A stretch of DNA of 64,000 nt from Bacteroidota bacterium (GTDB lineage: Bacteria > Bacteroidota > Bacteroidia > NS11-12g > UBA955), in contig JAQCBH010000011.1 of NCBI GenBank assembly GCA_027621365.1, positions 1 through 64,000 on the forward strand, read 5' to 3'. Position 1 is the stretch's first letter. Each line of letters starts with the position of its first letter. Positions 54,103-63,895 of this stretch are shown here, in pieces. The position numbers and the translations under genes were made by a program. Under the pieces are notes generated by a model. The model searched no databases. It saw only the letters and a program-made list of their open reading frames with translations, and was not told the DNA's origin.

Positions 54103-55268
54103 GGGTTGAGCATTTCAACCACGCGTTGGCGCAAAGTGTCAACGTTTTCTTTGTGCGCCGCTGAAATAAAGACAGCAGGAGCATTTTCTTTGGCTATCCA
54201 GCTGTCTTCAAACTGGGCAATGTTCATATCGGTTTGGCCCACGTAAAAATCATCATCCTTCCCGTGGAAAGCATCCATCTTGTTGAATACAATCAATTCG
54301 GGTTTGTTGGAGGCACCGATGCTGTGCAGGGTTTCCTTGACCGATAGCATTTGGCTCTCGTACAAGGGATTCGAAATGTCGACGACGTGAATCAGCAAGT
54401 CAGCCTCCAAGGCCTCGGCCAAGGTACTTTTGAAGCTCTCGACCAATTGGGTGGGCAATTTTCGAATGAATCCTACCGTATCGCTCAGCAAAACAGGAAC
54501 GGGTTTTCCAAACTCCTCTCGCTCGTCGTTGAGAACGACTTTCCGAACGGTTGAGTCCAAGGTGGCGAACAGTTTGTTTTCCACCAAAACATCGCTTTTG
54601 GATAACACATTCATGATGGTACTCTTGCCCACGTTGGTGTAACCCACCAGAGCCACTCGGTGCTCACCCTTGCGCGAAGCACGCTGGGTTTGGCCTATTT
54701 TCTCAATGTGCTCCAAACGCTCGCGCAATTTGCTGATTTTGTTGCGCAGGGCTCGGCGGTCGGTTTCAATTTCGGTTTCACCCGGTCCTTTCATGCCAAT
54801 GCCCCCTTTTTGTTTGGACAAGTGGGTCCACATACCCGTCAATCGAGGCAAGAGGTAAATGCTTTGGGCCAGTTCCACCTGGGTTTTCGCTTGGGCCGTT
54901 TGGGCGTTTTTGGCAAAAATATCCAGGATCAAATGCGTTCGAGTCAGAACCTTGACGTTTTTCAGATCGGTTTCCAAGTTGCGAATTTGGGCCGGGCTGA
55001 GCTCGTCGTCCAATACGGCGATGTCGATTTCGTGCTCGGCTACATAGGCTTGAATTTCCTCTAATTTTCCTTTTCCTACGTACGATTTGGGATTGGGATG
55101 ATCGAGCTTTTGCACGAATCGCTTTTTGGGTGTTGCTCCAGCTGTGCGAACCAATTGATCGAGCTCATCCAGGTATTCCTGGCTGCTCAGTTCCTGGAAT
55201 GGGGTTTCAACGGCTATAAGAATGGCCGATTCTTCGGCTTTGGCCGTTTCGTGCAGCTTTTTTCGCAT
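54099..55268 (-). CDS. hflX: GTPase HflX
   Basis: A 389-residue ribosome-associated GTPase that splits stalled or hibernating ribosomes under stress. N-terminal HflX domain: NPKSYVGKGKLEEI and DDELSPAQIRNLE. The glycine-rich KGGIGMKGPGETEIETDRR linker is diagnostic. G motifs: GYTNVGKSTIMN, LFATLDSTVR, DTVGFIRKLP, NKMD. A TAATTTTG box (55284-55277) ends 8 nt before the ATG. Confidence 0.95.
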   Translation of the reverse strand: MRKKLHETAKAEESAILIAVETPFQELSSQEYLDELDQLVRTAGATPKKRFVQKLDHPNPKSYVGKGKLEEIQAYVAEHEIDIAVLDDELSPAQIRNLETDLKNVKVLTRTHLILDIFAKNAQTAQAKTQVELAQSIYLLPRLTGMWTHLSKQKGGIGMKGPGETEIETDRRALRNKISKLRERLEHIEKIGQTQRASRKGEHRVALVGYTNVGKSTIMNVLSKSDVLVENKLFATLDSTVRKVVLNDEREEFGKPVPVLLSDTVGFIRKLPTQLVESFKSTLAEALEADLLIHVVDISNPLYESQMLSVKETLHSIGASNKPELIVFNKMDAFHGKDDDFYVGQTDMNIAQFEDSWIAKENAPAVFISAAHKENVDTLRQRVVEMLNP

Positions 55269-55276
55269 TTACAAGG

Positions 55277-55284
55277 CAAAATTA
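55277..55284 (-). promoter_or_regulatory. -7 box TAATTTTG before hflX
   Basis: An exact TAnnTTTG match 8 nt from the hflX ATG. Confidence 0.5.
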
Positions 55285-55327
55285 ACGGGCGGTTTGGCAA
55301 ATACCGGTGCTTGGGGCAAATTTGAAT

Positions 55328-56782
55328 GTGCGCACGCTTGTTTTCTTCGCCTTGAGCAGCCTTTTGTCTGCCTCCTATGCCCAAAGAGTGGTGATGTCGA
55401 ACAAGCCCCAGATGTACGAACGACGAACGCTGTATCACAAAGCTCTAGGAGAAAATGAGGAGGGAATCTACACGCTTAATTACTCTAGCTTGGATTTGGG
55501 AGATGGATTCAACATTGAATGGTACGATCCTGAGTTTCGCTTTTTGCACGAACGGCACATAGAAGGCCCAAAGGGTCAGCAGGTCATCAAGGTCTTTTTG
55601 AATAAAGACCGTATTCAGTGGCTCTGCCTGGACAGTCGAAAAAGAGATTCAGCCCAGTTGGTGCTGTATTCCTTGAACGGTCAAATGGAAGGCGACATTC
55701 AGTCGATCGCGCTGGGGAAATTACCCATTCAATCGATCGATTTGGATCAAGTCAATGTGGACTTTTCGGCTGATCGACAACACTTGATATTCTTGGCTTT
55801 GGCCGATCATTCATCGGGGTCTCAATTGCACATGCGCAGTTTCAATACCTTGGAAGGATCGCTGGTGGCCGCCAAAGACACGGTTTTGTCTCTTCGCGAC
55901 AACGATTGGTATTGGTACGCTTCAGATGCCAACAATCAGGGAGATGCATTGGCGGTGTTGCGATTGTATCAATCGACCAAGAGCATTGCGCGAAGCAACT
56001 TCGACAAAGAGTCGATGGCCTGTTTTTGGAATGGAGCGTCGCTGAAGGTTTTTCCTTTCTTGCAGGAGCAGGTCATTGGTGATTTGGATGTTGTGGCGCA
56101 CCCCAGTCAACGTCTGTTTTGCCTGGCGGGTCTTTACAATGGCAAAGAGGCAATGGAATCAAAAGGGAGTTTTCGGTGTGTGGTAGATTCAACGGCTACT
56201 TGGAGTGAAAATCTACATCCATGGACAGATCCTGTTTTGACCCTAATGGTAGGAGAAAAGGCGAGGAAAAAAGGGGTACTTCCTGAACACTTTCAAGTGC
56301 GAAAGTTGTTCTGGCTCAGCGATGGGGGATTGAGCATGGTGCTGGAACAGTTCTATGAATCCAAGCAAATGGAAACCTATTATCTGAATGGAGTACCCCA
56401 AACGTCCACCAAGACCTTGTTTACATTCGGGGATATTTGCATCGCTTTGACGGGGCGTCCCGGACTATCCGATACAGCGGTTTTGGTTCGAAAAAACCAA
56501 GTAGCCTCGCCGAGCAATTCCTTTCTCTTGGGCTTAGGAGTCTGCCAAACCGACAGCGAATTGCACATCATTTACAACGATGACATTGCCCGTAGCAATC
56601 GAGTGATGGACGCGGTCATTGGGCCTGATGCCGGTATTCGGCGCGTGGCATTGCTCGACAGTGAAAATACCTATAGTACCATTGTTCCCGAAGATGGACG
56701 CCAAACCGCGTTTGGATCCTTTATCTTGCCGATCTATCGGGATAAGCAGTGGTATTGGATGCAATTATTGACCTATGATTAA
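55328..56782 (+). CDS. Exported protein of unknown function
   Basis: A 484-residue protein. I choose GTG 55328 (VRTLVFFALSSLLSASYAQ), which opens a signal peptide and follows a CAAATTTG box by 3 nt; the longer frame has an unnatural N-terminus. The mature part contains repeated strand-turn segments with polar loops (QLVLYSLNGQMEG, SRKRDSAQLVL, LHMRSFNTLEGS), suggesting a beta-propeller-like fold, but I cannot assign a family. There is no T9SS tail. Its last 8 bp overlap the next membrane gene, with which it probably works. Confidence 0.6.
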   Translation: MRTLVFFALSSLLSASYAQRVVMSNKPQMYERRTLYHKALGENEEGIYTLNYSSLDLGDGFNIEWYDPEFRFLHERHIEGPKGQQVIKVFLNKDRIQWLCLDSRKRDSAQLVLYSLNGQMEGDIQSIALGKLPIQSIDLDQVNVDFSADRQHLIFLALADHSSGSQLHMRSFNTLEGSLVAAKDTVLSLRDNDWYWYASDANNQGDALAVLRLYQSTKSIARSNFDKESMACFWNGASLKVFPFLQEQVIGDLDVVAHPSQRLFCLAGLYNGKEAMESKGSFRCVVDSTATWSENLHPWTDPVLTLMVGEKARKKGVLPEHFQVRKLFWLSDGGLSMVLEQFYESKQMETYYLNGVPQTSTKTLFTFGDICIALTGRPGLSDTAVLVRKNQVASPSNSFLLGLGVCQTDSELHIIYNDDIARSNRVMDAVIGPDAGIRRVALLDSENTYSTIVPEDGRQTAFGSFILPIYRDKQWYWMQLLTYD

Positions 56783-57797
56783 GACCTTCACCAATAAGAG
56801 TATCACCGTATTTGTCTTCGTGGTGTTGATGGCCGCTCTGCTTCGGTTAATGGGGGTGGCTTGGGCCTATGAACCGGGTTCCATTCGCAGCGGTGCCTTG
56901 CAGGGCTTCTTCAGAGGTTTGCACAACTATCCCTGGTTGTCGGCTTTGATAGCCCTGTCTTTGACCTTGTGGCAAGGGTTCACTTGGAATAATTTGGCTC
57001 AGCGATCGGGCATCATTGCTAGTTCATCGGGCTATTTGTTGCCTCTGGTATACGTTTGCTTGGCCTCGTTTTATCCGGCCAATTTGTACTTGAGCAATTT
57101 GGTGATGGCCAATTCGCTCTTTGTGTTGGGCTTGGGTTTGTTGGCCTCTCAGTCACAATCTCAACGGCATTCTCGTCAATTGTTCTATGTGTCATTGTTG
57201 TTTGGATTGGCTAGCTTGATCGTTCCAGAAACCTATTGGATGTTGGTGTTTTTGATTGTGGCGGTAATGGTGTTCAAGACCATACAATTCAACGATGTAT
57301 TGGCCATATGCTTTGGAATGGCCATGCCGTTTTTCTTCCTTTACAGCCTGAATGAGTTGTTTGCCCCGGCTGAATCCACTTGGCGGGCAGCGAGCATTTT
57401 TCAAATACCGACATCCCAATTCTCGGCCGTTCACTGGGCTGCCGTTGATGTTGTTCCTCTTTTGCTGGTTTGTGTGCTGGGAATCATGGGTTTGGCTCGT
57501 GCGCTGTTCTCCTACTACAAGAACAACACAGAAACGCGCAGAAGCTTGCTGACACTGACCTTCTTTACCGTCTTTGGTTTGATTTTGTTGTTGCTGCGCT
57601 GGGAGAGTTTGCCTCAGTTCTATTTGATCTTGATGCTACCCCTTTCCCTGTTCGTCAGTTCCTTGTTGATGTCCACTCGAAAGCCTTGGTTGGGTTCCGT
57701 ATCATTGGTATTTGTGTTGCTCATGCAGCTCATTTCTGTGCACCATAAACACTGGTCCTTGCTCGATACCCTCTGGTCTTGGATCATGCCCTTTTAA
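56775..57797 (+). CDS. Polytopic membrane protein (DUF6427-like)
   Basis: A 340-residue protein with nine or ten transmembrane helices and short loops. It resembles the Bacteroidota DUF6427 family by length and by the NxLxxxGLG and ETYWMLVFLIVAV segments, but this identification is tentative. No transport or enzyme motif is visible. It overlaps the exported protein gene by 8 bp. The stop abuts that of the convergent AcpH-like gene as TAATTA. Confidence 0.6.
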   Translation: MIKTFTNKSITVFVFVVLMAALLRLMGVAWAYEPGSIRSGALQGFFRGLHNYPWLSALIALSLTLWQGFTWNNLAQRSGIIASSSGYLLPLVYVCLASFYPANLYLSNLVMANSLFVLGLGLLASQSQSQRHSRQLFYVSLLFGLASLIVPETYWMLVFLIVAVMVFKTIQFNDVLAICFGMAMPFFFLYSLNELFAPAESTWRAASIFQIPTSQFSAVHWAAVDVVPLLLVCVLGIMGLARALFSYYKNNTETRRSLLTLTFFTVFGLILLLLRWESLPQFYLILMLPLSLFVSSLLMSTRKPWLGSVSLVFVLLMQLISVHHKHWSLLDTLWSWIMPF

Positions 57798-58430
57798 TTA
57801 GGGCCAAAGGCTAGGGAGGTGCTTTTGGTTGGATTGGACCAACTGACCCATGATATCGGCCACCACCGCCAATTGCTCGTTTGACCATTCGTTTCGACTG
57901 GCGCCCGTTTGCATGTAAACGCGCATCAATGCGTAGGCCAAATCACTGTCGGCTTGGTATCGTTCGATGTACCGACTGTCGATGAAGCGTTCGACCCCGG
58001 CAATGGCTTGTGGAAATGCTTGTTCATTCAGCCACTGAGCAATCTGTGGAAATGCCGTTTCCAAATCGCTGTACATGTGTTGAGCCGCCTGCGGATGCAA
58101 AGTCAACAGGGCTTTGTCCAAGCTCAACTCGATGGCCACGTGCAGACCAAAATAAAAGCGCGGAATTTGCACAGATTCAAAGGCTGTTCGAACTGAATCG
58201 CGGTTCTCGGAATACAGAATTTTGAAAAAGGGGTGTTGGTGAAACCAGGCATCTCGTTGCAAATGCTGACGAGCTCCTCGGTGCCAATCAAGGGGATGAA
58301 CTTCCTCTTTCCAGTTGGGCTTGAACTGCCCCTTGGAAGCATTTCGAATCAAGTCTGGCCCCAAGAGTCCGGCATTGTACAAGCTTTGCCCTTCTTGGTG
58401 ATCAAACACAAAATGCCCCAGAAAATTCAT
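57798..58430 (-). CDS. AcpH-like (ACP phosphodiesterase-related) protein
   Basis: A 210-residue all-helical protein related to the Bacteroidota branch of acyl carrier protein phosphodiesterases: [10 protein letters not shown], then [29 protein letters not shown] and [17 protein letters not shown]. In the characterised enzyme the early HD-type residues bind metal and remove phosphopantetheine from ACP. Whether this branch keeps that activity is unclear. I start at ATG 58430; a TATATTTG box (58441-58434) is 3 nt upstream of it. Confidence 0.62.
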   Translation of the reverse strand: MNFLGHFVFDHQEGQSLYNAGLLGPDLIRNASKGQFKPNWKEEVHPLDWHRGARQHLQRDAWFHQHPFFKILYSENRDSVRTAFESVQIPRFYFGLHVAIELSLDKALLTLHPQAAQHMYSDLETAFPQIAQWLNEQAFPQAIAGVERFIDSRYIERYQADSDLAYALMRVYMQTGASRNEWSNEQLAVVADIMGQLVQSNQKHLPSLWP

Positions 58431-58433
58431 GCC

Positions 58434-58441
58434 CAAATATA
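58434..58441 (-). promoter_or_regulatory. -7 box TATATTTG directly before the AcpH-like gene
   Basis: An exact TAnnTTTG match only 3 nt from the ATG at 58430, the closest in the window. Confidence 0.5.
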
Positions 58442-58482
58442 GGGGGCGGCAAACCGTATGCTCTGGGAAATGTTATACGATC

Positions 58483-59019
58483 ATGGGTTTTTGGATTCGA
58501 CCATTCACCATCTGTTTATTTCTTTGTTGTGCCGCTGTGTCGTGCCAATCCCTTCCTCATACTCCCACCATGACTGATACCCCTTCTGTGACAAAAACCG
58601 ATGCCGAATGGCTCGAACAATTGGGCCCAGACGCCTACCGTGTGCTTCGCCAAAAAGGAACCGAACGACCCTTTAGCAGCGAGTTTGAAACTTTGTGGGA
58701 GGACGGAATCTACCGTTGCAAAGGATGCGGTTCGGAATTGTTTGCCTCTGAAACCAAGTTCGATGCGGGTTGCGGCTGGCCAAGCTTTTACCAAGCCATT
58801 GATTCTTCGCGAATTCTAGAGAAACGAGATGTAAGTCATGGAATGATCAGAACCGAGGTGCTGTGCGCCCAATGCGGAGGTCATTTGGGTCATGTATTTC
58901 CCGATGGTTACGGCCAACCCACTGGCTTGCGTTATTGCATCAACGGCATAAGCTTGGACTTTGATTCGGAACAGGATTCTGACAGCGAGTCCCAAGGGGA
59001 TTCCAGTCAAAATCCGTAA
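58483..59019 (+). CDS. msrB: Peptide-methionine (R)-S-oxide reductase, lipoprotein form
   Basis: A 178-residue enzyme that repairs methionine-R-sulfoxide. Zinc cysteines CKGC and CAQC, the substrate loop [13 protein letters not shown], and the catalytic cysteine in [10 protein letters not shown] are intact. I start at ATG 58483, which adds a lipoprotein signal ([14 protein letters not shown], Cys21), placing the enzyme in the envelope. A Ser/Asp-rich tail follows the domain. An internal ATG at 58570 (MTDTPSV) could give a cytosolic form. It is 12 nt upstream of polA. Confidence 0.9.
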   Translation: MGFWIRPFTICLFLCCAAVSCQSLPHTPTMTDTPSVTKTDAEWLEQLGPDAYRVLRQKGTERPFSSEFETLWEDGIYRCKGCGSELFASETKFDAGCGWPSFYQAIDSSRILEKRDVSHGMIRTEVLCAQCGGHLGHVFPDGYGQPTGLRYCINGISLDFDSEQDSDSESQGDSSQNP

Positions 59020-59031
59020 TTTGCTAGGCTC

Positions 59032-61869
59032 ATGGAGCCTGCCCCTAAACTCTTTTTACTGGATGGAATGGCGCTGATTTACAGAGCCTTCTTCGCTTTC
59101 AGCCAGAATCCCCGAATTACCTCAAAAGGCCTGAACGCCAGTGCCATGTTTGGGTTTACCAATACTTTATTGGAAGTGTTGAGAAAGCAAGGTCCCAGCC
59201 ATTTGGCTGTCGTTTTTGATACCGACAAGCCCACGGCTCGACACATCGAGTTTGAAGCCTACAAAGCCCAGCGGGAGGCCATGCCTGAAGATTTGAGAAA
59301 GAGCATTCCATACATCTTTCAAATCATCGAAGGATTCAATATTCCCGTCATCACCAAAGACGGTTATGAGGCCGATGACATCATCGGTACGCTGGCCTGG
59401 CAGGCGCACGATCAAGGTTATCAGGTGTACATGATGACTCCCGATAAAGACTTTGCGCAATTGGTGCGCGATGGGGTGTACATCTACAAGCCGGGCCGAG
59501 CTGGCATTGGAGATGAAATCTTGGGCGTTCCTGAAGTATTGGCCAAATGGGAAATCGAACGCGTAGACCAAGTCATAGACATCTTGGGCCTGTGGGGCGA
59601 TGCCGTTGACAACATTCCCGGCGTGCCCGGTGTGGGCGAAAAGACGGCTAAAAAATTGATTGCCGATTGGGGCTCGGTCGATAACATCATTGCCAATGCC
59701 GCGTCCTTGAAGGGAAAGCTGGCAGAGAAATTTGTAGAATTTGCCGATCAAGCTCGTTTGAGCAAGCGCCTAGCGACCATCGATACCGCTGTACCCCTAG
59801 ACTTGACCCCTGCTGATTTGGCCTTGGGCGAGTGGAACAAAGAGGCCTTGATGGAGGTCTTTGCCGAATTGGAATTTAGAGGTTTGACTCAGCGGGTTTT
59901 GGGTATGGATGCTCCCATGATGGAGAGCACTGAAGTCCCTAAGCGCCCTGCTTCCAATCCCAACCAAACCGACCTATTTGGCTTTGAGGAGGAAACCCCT
60001 ACTCCCGTCTATCAAACCCTATCCGACCTAGAGCATCGATATGTAACGGTCAACAGCCCTGAAACTTGGGCGGAATTGCAGCAGTGTTTTGAAAGCCATT
60101 CGGAATTCTGTTTTGATACAGAAACCTCAGGTGTCGATGCCTTGACGGCTGATTTAGTCGGCCTGTCGTTTTGTTTCAAAGAAGGAGAGGCTTATTACAT
60201 ACCGGTGGCTCAAAACACCCAAACGTTGGAGTTGTTTGCCGCCCCTGTTGCGGGCAGCGAAAAGGGTCTAAGTGCAACTGAAACTTTGTCCAAGCTTCAA
60301 CCCTACTTTGTTTCGAATGCTCTAAAGATTGCCCAGAATTTGAAATACGACTGGGCGGTATTGAACAAGCATGGATGCCAGTTGAAGGGGCCCTATTTCG
60401 ACACGATGTTGGCGCATTATGTGCTTGAGCCTGATAAGAGGCACAACATGCAAGTCTTGAGCGAGCATTATCTGGGTTATACCCCCATTAGCATCGAAAC
60501 CTTGATTGGGAAAAAGGGCAAAAACCAAGGCACCATGGCCGATGTTCCTTTGGAGCAAATCGCTGAATACGCCGCCGAAGATGGCGATGTGACCTACCGC
60601 TTGTACGGAAAACTGAAGTCAGAATTGGCCGAGCGAGGACTGGAATCGGTGCTGAATGACATCGAACTTCCCTTGGTTTCGGTTTTGGCCGAAATGGAAG
60701 CAGAAGGAGTGCGGGTGGATACCGCTTTTTTGCGCGATTACAGTCAATTGTTGACCACCCAAGCCATTGCCTTGCAAGATAAAATTCATGGCCATGCCGG
60801 CCAATCCTTCAATGTGTCTTCCCCTCAGCAAGTGGGAGCCTTGTTGTTCGATCATTTGAAGTTGTCAGACAAGCCAAAGAAGACCAAAACCGGCCAATAC
60901 CAAACCGATGAAGAGACCTTGTTGTCTCTGGCTGGCAAGCACGAAGTGGTTCAACAGATATTGGATTTTAGGGCTTTGCAAAAGCTCAAGAGCACCTATG
61001 TGGATGCCATTCCCCAATTGGTCAATGCCAAAACGGGCCGGGTACACACCCATTTCAATCAGGCTGTAGCGGCCACAGGCCGTTTGAGCAGCCAGAATCC
61101 CAACTTGCAAAACATTCCCATTCGCACCGAGTTGGGTCGTGAAATTCGCAAAGCATTTGTGGCTCGCGATCCCCAACATGTCTTGCTCAGTGCTGACTAT
61201 TCCCAGATTGAATTGAGGGTCATTGCTCACATCAGTGGGGATCAGGGCATGAAAGAGGCCTTCATTGCCGGACACGACATTCACACCGCTACGGCCGCCA
61301 AGGTATGGGGAGTAGAGATTGGGGAAGTGGACAGCGACATGAGGCGCAAAGCCAAAACCGTCAACTTTGGTATCATTTATGGAATATCAGCTTTTGGCTT
61401 GAGCCAGCGAGTGGGGATTTCGCGTTCAGAGGCCAAAGAGATCATCGATCAGTATTTCATTCAATTCCCGGGCATCAAATCCTACATGGATTCGACCATT
61501 GAAGGGGCTAGGAGCAAAGGATACGTGGAGACCATATTGGGCCGCAGGCGCTATGTGCCCGATGTGAACTCCAGAAACGCCACTGTTCGCGGTTTTGCCG
61601 AGCGAAACGCCATCAATGCCCCTATACAAGGATCGGCGGCTGATATGATCAAGTTGGCCATGGTTCGCATTCAAGATTGGTTGAAAGCTGAGCAATTGGA
61701 CACGCGCATGACCTTGCAGGTGCACGATGAATTGCTGTTTGATGTACCTCAGCACGAACTAGAAGTGGTGCGTGAACCCATTGTCAATTTGATGCAAAAT
61801 GCCCTGCCTCTGAGCATACCCGTTTTGGTGGAAAGTGGGGTAGGCAACAATTGGCTAGAAGCCCATTAA
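59032..61869 (+). CDS. polA: DNA polymerase I
   Basis: A 945-residue protein with all three domains. The 5'-3' exonuclease (1 to about 290) shows MALIYRAFFAF, DKPTARHIEFEAYKAQR and GVPGVGEKTAKKL. The 3'-5' exonuclease is intact, with DxE in FCFDTETSGVD (about 361), NLKYDW and YAAEDGDVTYRL, so proofreading is expected. The polymerase has motif A DYSQIELRVIAH (about 722), motif B RRKAKTVNFGIIYGIS and motif C QVHDELLFDV (about 898). It fills gaps in repair and Okazaki processing. Its stop is nested with that of the convergent porin gene in TTAA. Confidence 0.97.
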   Translation: MEPAPKLFLLDGMALIYRAFFAFSQNPRITSKGLNASAMFGFTNTLLEVLRKQGPSHLAVVFDTDKPTARHIEFEAYKAQREAMPEDLRKSIPYIFQIIEGFNIPVITKDGYEADDIIGTLAWQAHDQGYQVYMMTPDKDFAQLVRDGVYIYKPGRAGIGDEILGVPEVLAKWEIERVDQVIDILGLWGDAVDNIPGVPGVGEKTAKKLIADWGSVDNIIANAASLKGKLAEKFVEFADQARLSKRLATIDTAVPLDLTPADLALGEWNKEALMEVFAELEFRGLTQRVLGMDAPMMESTEVPKRPASNPNQTDLFGFEEETPTPVYQTLSDLEHRYVTVNSPETWAELQQCFESHSEFCFDTETSGVDALTADLVGLSFCFKEGEAYYIPVAQNTQTLELFAAPVAGSEKGLSATETLSKLQPYFVSNALKIAQNLKYDWAVLNKHGCQLKGPYFDTMLAHYVLEPDKRHNMQVLSEHYLGYTPISIETLIGKKGKNQGTMADVPLEQIAEYAAEDGDVTYRLYGKLKSELAERGLESVLNDIELPLVSVLAEMEAEGVRVDTAFLRDYSQLLTTQAIALQDKIHGHAGQSFNVSSPQQVGALLFDHLKLSDKPKKTKTGQYQTDEETLLSLAGKHEVVQQILDFRALQKLKSTYVDAIPQLVNAKTGRVHTHFNQAVAATGRLSSQNPNLQNIPIRTELGREIRKAFVARDPQHVLLSADYSQIELRVIAHISGDQGMKEAFIAGHDIHTATAAKVWGVEIGEVDSDMRRKAKTVNFGIIYGISAFGLSQRVGISRSEAKEIIDQYFIQFPGIKSYMDSTIEGARSKGYVETILGRRRYVPDVNSRNATVRGFAERNAINAPIQGSAADMIKLAMVRIQDWLKAEQLDTRMTLQVHDELLFDVPQHELEVVREPIVNLMQNALPLSIPVLVESGVGNNWLEAH

Positions 61870-63836
61870 TTGAAGAAATTCCATACCACGGCTAAGCGCA
61901 AACGGGCCGGAAGAATGGGGTAGGCATAGGTGCTTTCGTAACGAGAGTTGAACCCCGAATAGTACCACCATTCGTTTAGGTGTTCGTATTTGATCGAGAT
62001 GTCAACCGATTGAATTCGACCGGTAAAGAAAACATCCAGGACCGGATAGTTTCCGAGTTGAACGCCACCTGCCGATGCCGCATAAAAGGATCCCAAATCT
62101 GGGCGGTACATCCAAGCGGTGTAGGCACTCGTGGTCTTTGCATCTATACCCAAACGGAAGGCCAAGGCCTCTTGAAAGGCAGACCCTTGAAAATAGGTGC
62201 TCAAGGCCAGCCAGTGCTTGGGCCATAGACCTTCACTCAGGTTGGAGTTGTTGTTGATGCGAATGACTTGACCCTGATAGCGCAGCCAAGCATGGAAATG
62301 CTTTCCAGCCATCAATCGCTGTTGAATGCCGCCTTGGATATACTGCCCATTGGCCGAGCTCAGTTGGGCTTGGGCCCTGTCCAAGTCATCTTGAGCAAAG
62401 GCATAGCTGCGCTCAAACTGCCCGGCTGATAGGCTGATTTGCTGCCCATCGGCTGACCAAATCAAAGACAATTTGTTGGACTGCCCGAATCGGTTGGGGT
62501 TCCAAGTTCCGTTTAGGGCTTGGCTTTGAAAGGAGGCTTCAAATAGAGAAATATGGCTTCGTTCAGCAGAGGCCTCGAGTTTCAAGGAATGCTGGCCCAT
62601 TGTGTGTACGGCCGTGTACCGAAAATGGTAATCTCCCGATTTGTATCCCGAGCCAAAGGGGTTGCTCAGCAGAGAAAAATGCTGATTCAAACTCTCGCCT
62701 TGATGGGCCCCTTCGAGTGCCAATCCAATGGTCTTTACACGCTGTTCTCCGCCTGTTTTATGAAAGACGCTGCCGCTCTCAGCGCGGACATGGGCGGTTA
62801 TCCAGAAGTGCTCCGTTTGCTTCCTGACTCCTAGAGCCTGTGACCAGCGGTGGTAGGCGCTGGAATCGCTTAACTCATCGTCAATGAAGCGGTGGTAAAA
62901 CGCAGAATCGGGCGATGCGTCGCTGTATTGGTAGTACAGGCGTTCATTCTCCAGTTTGTATTCCAATGCCCAGCTAGTATCAGCCAACTTATAACGGGTG
63001 TAAACGGTTTGGGCATTGCGTCGAAATACCGATTGAGCTTGCAGGTTCCAAGGCTGGTAAATGCCGAAGGTTCTCAAAGCTGCTCCAAGGCTGTCGGGTT
63101 GCCAATAAAAGCTGCTGTCGTTGTACAAGCCTCCGTTTTCGTTTCGTCTGGCCCGGTTCCAGGTCACAATGCTCTGTTGGGTCAAGCGACCGTTGGGGCT
63201 CACAAAATGGCTTCCCCACTGAATGTTGCGAAACAAATGATCTTGGTTCGAACCAGGGTATTGATCTTGATTCAAGACCGAGTTGTAGCGAACTGTGCTA
63301 TTCCAAGTGGGAGAAAAATTCTGGCTGTGAAGGGCCTGCAAACCAATGAATCGCCCGTCGCCTTGGCTATAATGAAAGCGGGTGAAAGGCATGCTAACCT
63401 GATAAAATTCAAACGAATCGCTGCTTTGCAAAAGCGGGCCATAAGGGTTGAGGCCTAATCGAATTCCCGATTCACGATGCGGGTTGAAGGTCAAGGATTG
63501 AGTAGGGCCATTGTTGAGTCCTAGGGTGGCCAAGGGTCCATTGTAGGTTTGGTCAAGGGTGTACAGCCGGGCGGGCAAAGCTTTGCCAAAGCTGGAGTCG
63601 TAGGGGCGAAAATCTTGCCCGTTCCAAAGGGATATGGCTCCTGCCACCGGCGGATACTGCTTGACCTTCGAAGCCGATCGCTGCGCGCGATTCAGGCTGT
63701 CGAGCCGAGCCAAACTGTCATTCAATTCAGGGGCGGTTACAAAATCGCCCATGTCTAGGATTTGACCTTGTGCAGGAAAAACACTTAGCGTAAAAACGCA
63801 AAGGCCCAGCAACCGGAGGAATTTATTTCCCAGCAT
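61866..63836 (-). CDS. Putative outer-membrane porin (Porin_10-like)
   Basis: A 656-residue protein with a signal peptide (MLGNKFLRLLGLCVFTLSV) from ATG 63836. The mature protein is a long series of amphipathic strands with Tyr/Trp girdles and ends in WNFFN. Length and the N-terminal arrangement after the signal match the Bacteroidota putative-porin family, but substrate and function are unknown. A CAATTTTG box lies 6 nt before the ATG. Confidence 0.72.
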   Translation of the reverse strand: MLGNKFLRLLGLCVFTLSVFPAQGQILDMGDFVTAPELNDSLARLDSLNRAQRSASKVKQYPPVAGAISLWNGQDFRPYDSSFGKALPARLYTLDQTYNGPLATLGLNNGPTQSLTFNPHRESGIRLGLNPYGPLLQSSDSFEFYQVSMPFTRFHYSQGDGRFIGLQALHSQNFSPTWNSTVRYNSVLNQDQYPGSNQDHLFRNIQWGSHFVSPNGRLTQQSIVTWNRARRNENGGLYNDSSFYWQPDSLGAALRTFGIYQPWNLQAQSVFRRNAQTVYTRYKLADTSWALEYKLENERLYYQYSDASPDSAFYHRFIDDELSDSSAYHRWSQALGVRKQTEHFWITAHVRAESGSVFHKTGGEQRVKTIGLALEGAHQGESLNQHFSLLSNPFGSGYKSGDYHFRYTAVHTMGQHSLKLEASAERSHISLFEASFQSQALNGTWNPNRFGQSNKLSLIWSADGQQISLSAGQFERSYAFAQDDLDRAQAQLSSANGQYIQGGIQQRLMAGKHFHAWLRYQGQVIRINNNSNLSEGLWPKHWLALSTYFQGSAFQEALAFRLGIDAKTTSAYTAWMYRPDLGSFYAASAGGVQLGNYPVLDVFFTGRIQSVDISIKYEHLNEWWYYSGFNSRYESTYAYPILPARLRLAVVWNFFN

Positions 63837-63895
63837 TGGGGGCAAAATTGCGCATAAAAAAGCAGAATAGGCGTCTTGCTTGTTATCTTAGGGCA

